NCBI GenBank assembly: GCA_030740315.1
Contig: JASLXN010000002.1
Span: 1-18,034, forward strand
Reading direction: 5' to 3'
Source of the DNA: Dehalococcoidia bacterium
GTDB taxonomy: Bacteria; Chloroflexota; Dehalococcoidia; JACVQG01; JAHKAY01
DNA: 18,034 nt
Position 1 is the first letter of the stretch; every line of letters starts with the position of its first letter. The notes below the pieces were generated by a model. That model saw nothing but the letters and a program-made list of their open reading frames with translations, was not told the DNA's origin and did not search any database. A program made the translations under genes and the position numbers. Positions 14,728 to 18,034 of the stretch are shown piece by piece.

Positions 14728-15501
14728 ATGGGAGAAAATAATATAGCCCTGAGGGCAGAAGGCCTACATCTAAGCTTCGGGGGTGTTCAGGCCCTGAATG
14801 ACATCGAAGTAGATGTGAACCCCGGGGAGATTCTGGCCATCATCGGGCCTAACGGAGCGGGCAAGACCGCCTTTCTCAACTCCATCAGCGGCTTTTACCG
14901 TCCACAGAGGGGGCGTATTTTTTTTCAAGGCCGCGATATCACCCGCTTGGCCACCCACAAGCGTGCCGAGTTAGGCCTGGCCCGCACCTTTCAGAACCTG
15001 GCTCTCTACACCGGCCTTTCTACTTTAGACAACCTGATGTCAGGCCGGCACTTCCGGATGAAAAAGGGCGTCCTTTTAGGGTCCCTGTTCTTCGGACCTG
15101 CACTGCGGGAAGAGGTGGCCCACCGCAGGGTGGTAGAAGATATCATAGATTTTCTAGAGATAGAGTCTATACGCTACAAAGTAGTTGGCAGTCTGCCATA
15201 CGGTCAACGCAAGCGTGTGGAGTTAGGCCGTGCCTTGGCAATGGAGCCGGAGCTGCTCCTCCTGGACGAACCAATGGCAGGGATGAATGCCGAAGAGAAA
15301 GAGGACATGGCACGCTTCATCCTGGACATCCACGAGTTGCGCCGGATTCCAATGATCATGGTGGAGCACGATATGGGCGTAGTCATGGACTTAGCACAGC
15401 GCGTAATAGTCTTTGATTTCGGACGCAAAATAGCTGACGGCGCCCCCGAAGAGGTCAAACAGAATCCCGATGTGGTTAGGGCCTACCTGGGAGAGGATTA
15501 G
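14728..15501 (+). CDS. LivG-like branched-chain amino acid ABC transporter ATP-binding protein
   Basis: This is the cytoplasmic ATPase of a HAAT-family importer. Residues (257 from this start) show Walker A GPNGAGKTAFLN, the Q-loop RTFQNL, the signature region LPYGQRKRVELGRALA, Walker B LLLLDEPMAGMN and the H-loop MVEHDMG, plus the LivG C-terminus DVVRAYLGED. The signature reads LPYGQ where LSGGQ or LSYGQ is usual. I prefer ATG 14728 because it gives the normal short LivG N-terminus; ATG 14707 is possible but GGGAGG directly abuts it. It is the first gene after a good promoter and precedes an acyl-CoA-synthetase-like gene and a LivH-like permease in the same direction. The gene order points to import of an organic or amino acid; the ligand is unknown. 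Confidence 0.92.
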   Translation: MGENNIALRAEGLHLSFGGVQALNDIEVDVNPGEILAIIGPNGAGKTAFLNSISGFYRPQRGRIFFQGRDITRLATHKRAELGLARTFQNLALYTGLSTLDNLMSGRHFRMKKGVLLGSLFFGPALREEVAHRRVVEDIIDFLEIESIRYKVVGSLPYGQRKRVELGRALAMEPELLLLDEPMAGMNAEEKEDMARFILDIHELRRIPMIMVEHDMGVVMDLAQRVIVFDFGRKIADGAPEEVKQNPDVVRAYLGED

Positions 15502-15535
15502 GCCCCAGCGCTCCATACTTAGTTAAGGGGTGGAC

Positions 15536-17500
15536 ATGGCTGTCAAGACTAAACCTACTAAACCTAAAGAGTCCGCATCAGCGTTGGGGCTTGTTCCGGG
15601 CCCAGAGGAAGATACTCTACCCAAGATGTTACGCCGCAACTTCTTACGCTACGGCGACAAAAGGGTGGCCGAGCGGAAGAAGAATTTCGGCATCTGGGAG
15701 GAATACTCTTGGAAAGATGTCTACGAGCGTTCCAAGTGTTTCTCTTTAGGCCTGGTAAGCATGGGCCTGGTCCGGGGAGACCGGGTGGCCATGATAGGCA
15801 ACAATGACCCCCAGCTTTTCTGGGCGGAGTGGGCAACCCAGGCCGCAGGTGGCACCTCCATCTCTATCTATCCTGACTGCCTACCCCCGGAAATTAAGTA
15901 CTATATGCAGCACTCCGAGGCCAAGTTCTTCATTGCCGAAGACCAGGAGCAGGTGGACAAAATCCTCAGCATCCTCCCCGAATGCCCCAGCGTGACCAAG
16001 GTGATCTACTGGGATTCCAAAGGGCTGTCGTTCTATGACGAGCCGGTACTGACCTCCTTCGAACAGGTGGAGAACATGGGGAGGGAGTATGAGCGGGAGC
16101 ACCCTACCTTGTTTGAGGATAGCATAACCCAGGGCAAGGGGGGTGATGTAGCCTGTTTCTCCTACACCTCGGGGACCACCGGTCTTCCAAAGGCGGCTAT
16201 GCTCACCCACAGCAACATCATCTTTTTCAGCCGCTGCGTGCGCACCGCCATCCCCATGTATGAGAAGGACCAATATGTCTCCTATATCTCCCCGGCGTGG
16301 GCCACCGAGCAGTTCCTGGGGATAACTAGCGGCTTGGATGTGCCCTTGGTTGTAAACTTCCCCGAGGAGTCGGAAACGGTGATGGACGATGTGAGGGACA
16401 TCGGCCCTGACCTGCTGTTCTATGTGCCCCGGCTGTGGGAGGACCTGGCATCGCTGGTGCGCATGAAGATAGACGATACCTCTTGGCTTAAGAGAAAATT
16501 ATACAGCTTAGGGCTGAGTGTAGGCTTCAAAGCAGTACACTTTGTAGAGCAGAGAAAACCCATCCCTTGGTACTGGAGGGCTCTTCACAAGCTTGCCGAT
16601 ATTGTTGTGCTGCGGGCAGCCCGTGACCAGATAGGCTTGGCCCGGGCCAGGTCCTGCTTCACCGCCGCGATGGCGGCCAGTCCGGACTTGGTGCAGTTCT
16701 TCTGGGCACTGGGGGCCAAGATGAAAAACATCTACGGCTCCACCGAGTGCGGTCTAGTATCAGCCCCTATAGAGGCCGATTTCAAGTTCGAGAGCGTTGG
16801 CAAGCTCCTCCCAGCACAGGAGATGAAGGTGGTTGACGGTGAAATTTTCGTCAAGGGCCCGGGGGTGTTTGCCGGCTACTGGAAGAACGAGGAAGCCTAT
16901 AACAATAAGGTGAAAGATGGCTGGTACCAGACTGGGGATTCCGGTTGGGTGGATGATGATGGTCACCTCATATACTGGGACAGGGTGGAAGAGCTTATCC
17001 CCCTGGCCGATGGCACCAAGTTTGCCCCCCAGTTCGCCGAGGTCAGGCTGCGGTTCAGCCCCTTCCTTAAAGATGCTATGGTGATAGGAGGTGAAGGCCG
17101 GGGCTATGTGACTGCTATCATTGACATGGACTTCCGCAATGTGGGCAAATGGGCGGAGAGCCACCGCATCCCCTACACCACCTTTACCGACCTCTCACAG
17201 AAGCCCGAGGTGCTTGAGCTTGTCATGAAAGATGTGGAGCGGGTCAACCGGCTCCTGCCAGAGGTAGCACGGGTCAAGCGTTTCGTCAACCTGCATAAGG
17301 AGTTCGACGCTGATGAAGCGGAGTTGACCCGTACCCGCAAGCTCAAGCGGGCGGTGATGGAGAAGACCTACAGCGATATTATCAACGGCATGTACGGTGA
17401 CCAGGAATCCGTGAAGGTAGAGTCCTCCATAACCTACCAGGACGGTAAGAAGGGTGTGGTGAGAACCGAGATTCAGGTGATCCGGATGCAGGAAGAATGA
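15536..17500 (+). CDS. Long-chain-acyl-CoA synthetase-like AMP-binding ligase
   Basis: The 654-residue protein belongs to the ANL (AMP-forming acyl-CoA synthetase) superfamily, closest in build to long-chain FadD15-type enzymes. It would activate a carboxylic acid as acyl-AMP and then acyl-CoA. Motifs are the P-loop FSYTSGTTGLPKAAMLTHSN, YGSTECG, GWYQTGDSGW with the ribose-binding Asp, YWDRVEELI at the hinge and LTRTRKLKRAV carrying the C-terminal lysines. I chose ATG 15536, five bases after AAGGGG; GTG 15530 is in frame but too close to it. It lies between the ATPase and permease genes of a liv-type importer, a known neighbourhood for such ligases. A role in trapping the imported acid as a CoA ester is inference. 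A small palindrome, AAGCTG-CTT-CAGCTT (17502-17516), follows the stop. Confidence 0.92.
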   Translation: MAVKTKPTKPKESASALGLVPGPEEDTLPKMLRRNFLRYGDKRVAERKKNFGIWEEYSWKDVYERSKCFSLGLVSMGLVRGDRVAMIGNNDPQLFWAEWATQAAGGTSISIYPDCLPPEIKYYMQHSEAKFFIAEDQEQVDKILSILPECPSVTKVIYWDSKGLSFYDEPVLTSFEQVENMGREYEREHPTLFEDSITQGKGGDVACFSYTSGTTGLPKAAMLTHSNIIFFSRCVRTAIPMYEKDQYVSYISPAWATEQFLGITSGLDVPLVVNFPEESETVMDDVRDIGPDLLFYVPRLWEDLASLVRMKIDDTSWLKRKLYSLGLSVGFKAVHFVEQRKPIPWYWRALHKLADIVVLRAARDQIGLARARSCFTAAMAASPDLVQFFWALGAKMKNIYGSTECGLVSAPIEADFKFESVGKLLPAQEMKVVDGEIFVKGPGVFAGYWKNEEAYNNKVKDGWYQTGDSGWVDDDGHLIYWDRVEELIPLADGTKFAPQFAEVRLRFSPFLKDAMVIGGEGRGYVTAIIDMDFRNVGKWAESHRIPYTTFTDLSQKPEVLELVMKDVERVNRLLPEVARVKRFVNLHKEFDADEAELTRTRKLKRAVMEKTYSDIINGMYGDQESVKVESSITYQDGKKGVVRTEIQVIRMQEE

Positions 17501-17530
17501 CAAGCTGCTTCAGCTTAAGGAAGTTGGGAT

Positions 17531-18034
17531 ATGTCTGATTTAGCCGGCTACTTGGTGATAGGCCTGATGACTGGGGCCGTCTATTCCCTCATCGCCCTGG
17601 GTATTGTCTTGGTCTATCAGTCCACCGGGGTATTCAATATCTCCCTGCCCTGGCTCGTCCCCTTCGGGGCGTACCTTGCCTATGCCGCTCTTGTCCAGTA
17701 TGGAATGCCGTTCTGGCTGGGGATTCCCCTGGTACTGATAGCCGCCGCCCTAAGTGGCTATTTGATCCAGAGGCTGACCATCCAGCCTCTCCTGGGCCAG
17801 TCCCTGCTTTCCACCGCCCTGATGACCCTGGGGCTGGCGGTGATTCTGCAGGGGATAATGGTGCTTGTGTGGGGCTTTGACGGCGATGTGTTGCCGCGGT
17901 TCTTCGCGGTGGGGGGACTGAGATTTGGTGAGTTCTCCCTGTCCTATGACCACCTCCTGGCCCTCTTTTTGTCCCTGGCGCTGGTGCTTGGCATGTTCCT
18001 GTTCCAGAAATACAGCCGGGCTGGCCTGGCCATG
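17531..18034 (+). CDS. LivH-like branched-chain amino acid ABC permease, N-terminal part (runs off window)
   Basis: From ATG 17531 the frame is open for 168 codons to the window end. The start has AAGGAAG seven bases upstream. The protein is a polytopic membrane permease: GLMTGAVYSLIALGIVLVYQ and STGVFNISLPWLVPFGAYLA match the conserved LivH N-terminus, and further hydrophobic segments follow near 55-75, 90-110 and 145-160. It follows the ligase gene by 30 bp in one operon. A LivM partner, a binding protein and a LivF ATPase would be expected beyond the window. Confidence 0.93.
   Translation, partial: MSDLAGYLVIGLMTGAVYSLIALGIVLVYQSTGVFNISLPWLVPFGAYLAYAALVQYGMPFWLGIPLVLIAAALSGYLIQRLTIQPLLGQSLLSTALMTLGLAVILQGIMVLVWGFDGDVLPRFFAVGGLRFGEFSLSYDHLLALFLSLALVLGMFLFQKYSRAGLAM

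Noticed and set aside
14496..14741. Open frame of 81 codons overlapping the promoter and start of the ATPase gene.
   Set aside because: It starts with TTG, contains the -35 and -10 boxes and overlaps the next gene; no recognisable domain.

Overview
This window looks like an environmental, GC-rich bacterium, most consistent with Chloroflexota (a Dehalococcoidia/SAR202-like lineage). That placement is inferred from gene content, protein style and the T-box-controlled trp operon; no rRNA or marker gene proves it. Most genes are GC-rich. Two AT-rich islands stand out: the trpA end of the trp operon (1-~395, about 37% GC by hand count over 1-360) and a dead oxidoreductase gene (~6360-7160).

Region 1 (1-6188, minus strand) is a tryptophan operon read right to left as trpE-trpD-trpC-trpF-trpB-trpA, with trpA running off the window. 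It is headed by a perfect consensus sigma-70 promoter (TTGACA-N17-TATAAT) and a tryptophan T-box riboswitch: Stem I with a UGG specifier, an exact T-box sequence whose UGGC fits a GCCA tRNA end, and an intrinsic terminator. The operon should be transcribed through only when uncharged tRNA-Trp accumulates. trpG is absent from the cluster. Two intergenic inserts (167 and 200 bp) full of palindromes or repeats interrupt it. Five genes have visible starts in GC-rich DNA and four of these use GTG or TTG.

Region 2 (6189-7185) holds small palindromes and a degraded AT-rich NmrA/SDR-type NAD(P)-binding gene with one frameshift and three in-frame stops.

Region 3 (7186-10695, minus) is a MacA/HlyD-like adaptor with an unusually long, internally repeated coiled-coil hairpin, followed by a MacB/FtsX-type permease. 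The ATPase usually found with such a pair is not in the window between them. Region 4 (10696-12650) has recF (minus) flanked by intergenic DNA rich in inverted repeats; one of these repeats is clearly homologous to the insert between trpC and trpF.

Region 5 (12574-14444, plus) contains two broken genes: a metal-dependent amidohydrolase whose N-terminal HxH motif is in a different frame from the rest, and a TSUP (TauE/SafE) permease with two frameshifts and a stop. Region 6 (14643-18034, plus) is the start of a branched-chain-amino-acid-type ABC importer operon: a LivG-like ATPase, a long-chain-acyl-CoA-synthetase-like ligase, and a partial LivH-like permease. Co-operonic placement suggests uptake of an organic acid coupled to CoA activation.

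I found no defence island, CRISPR array, tRNA, rRNA or intact mobile element. The most informative features are the T-box leader, the compositional break inside the trp operon, the dispersed palindromic repeat and the cluster of decaying genes.
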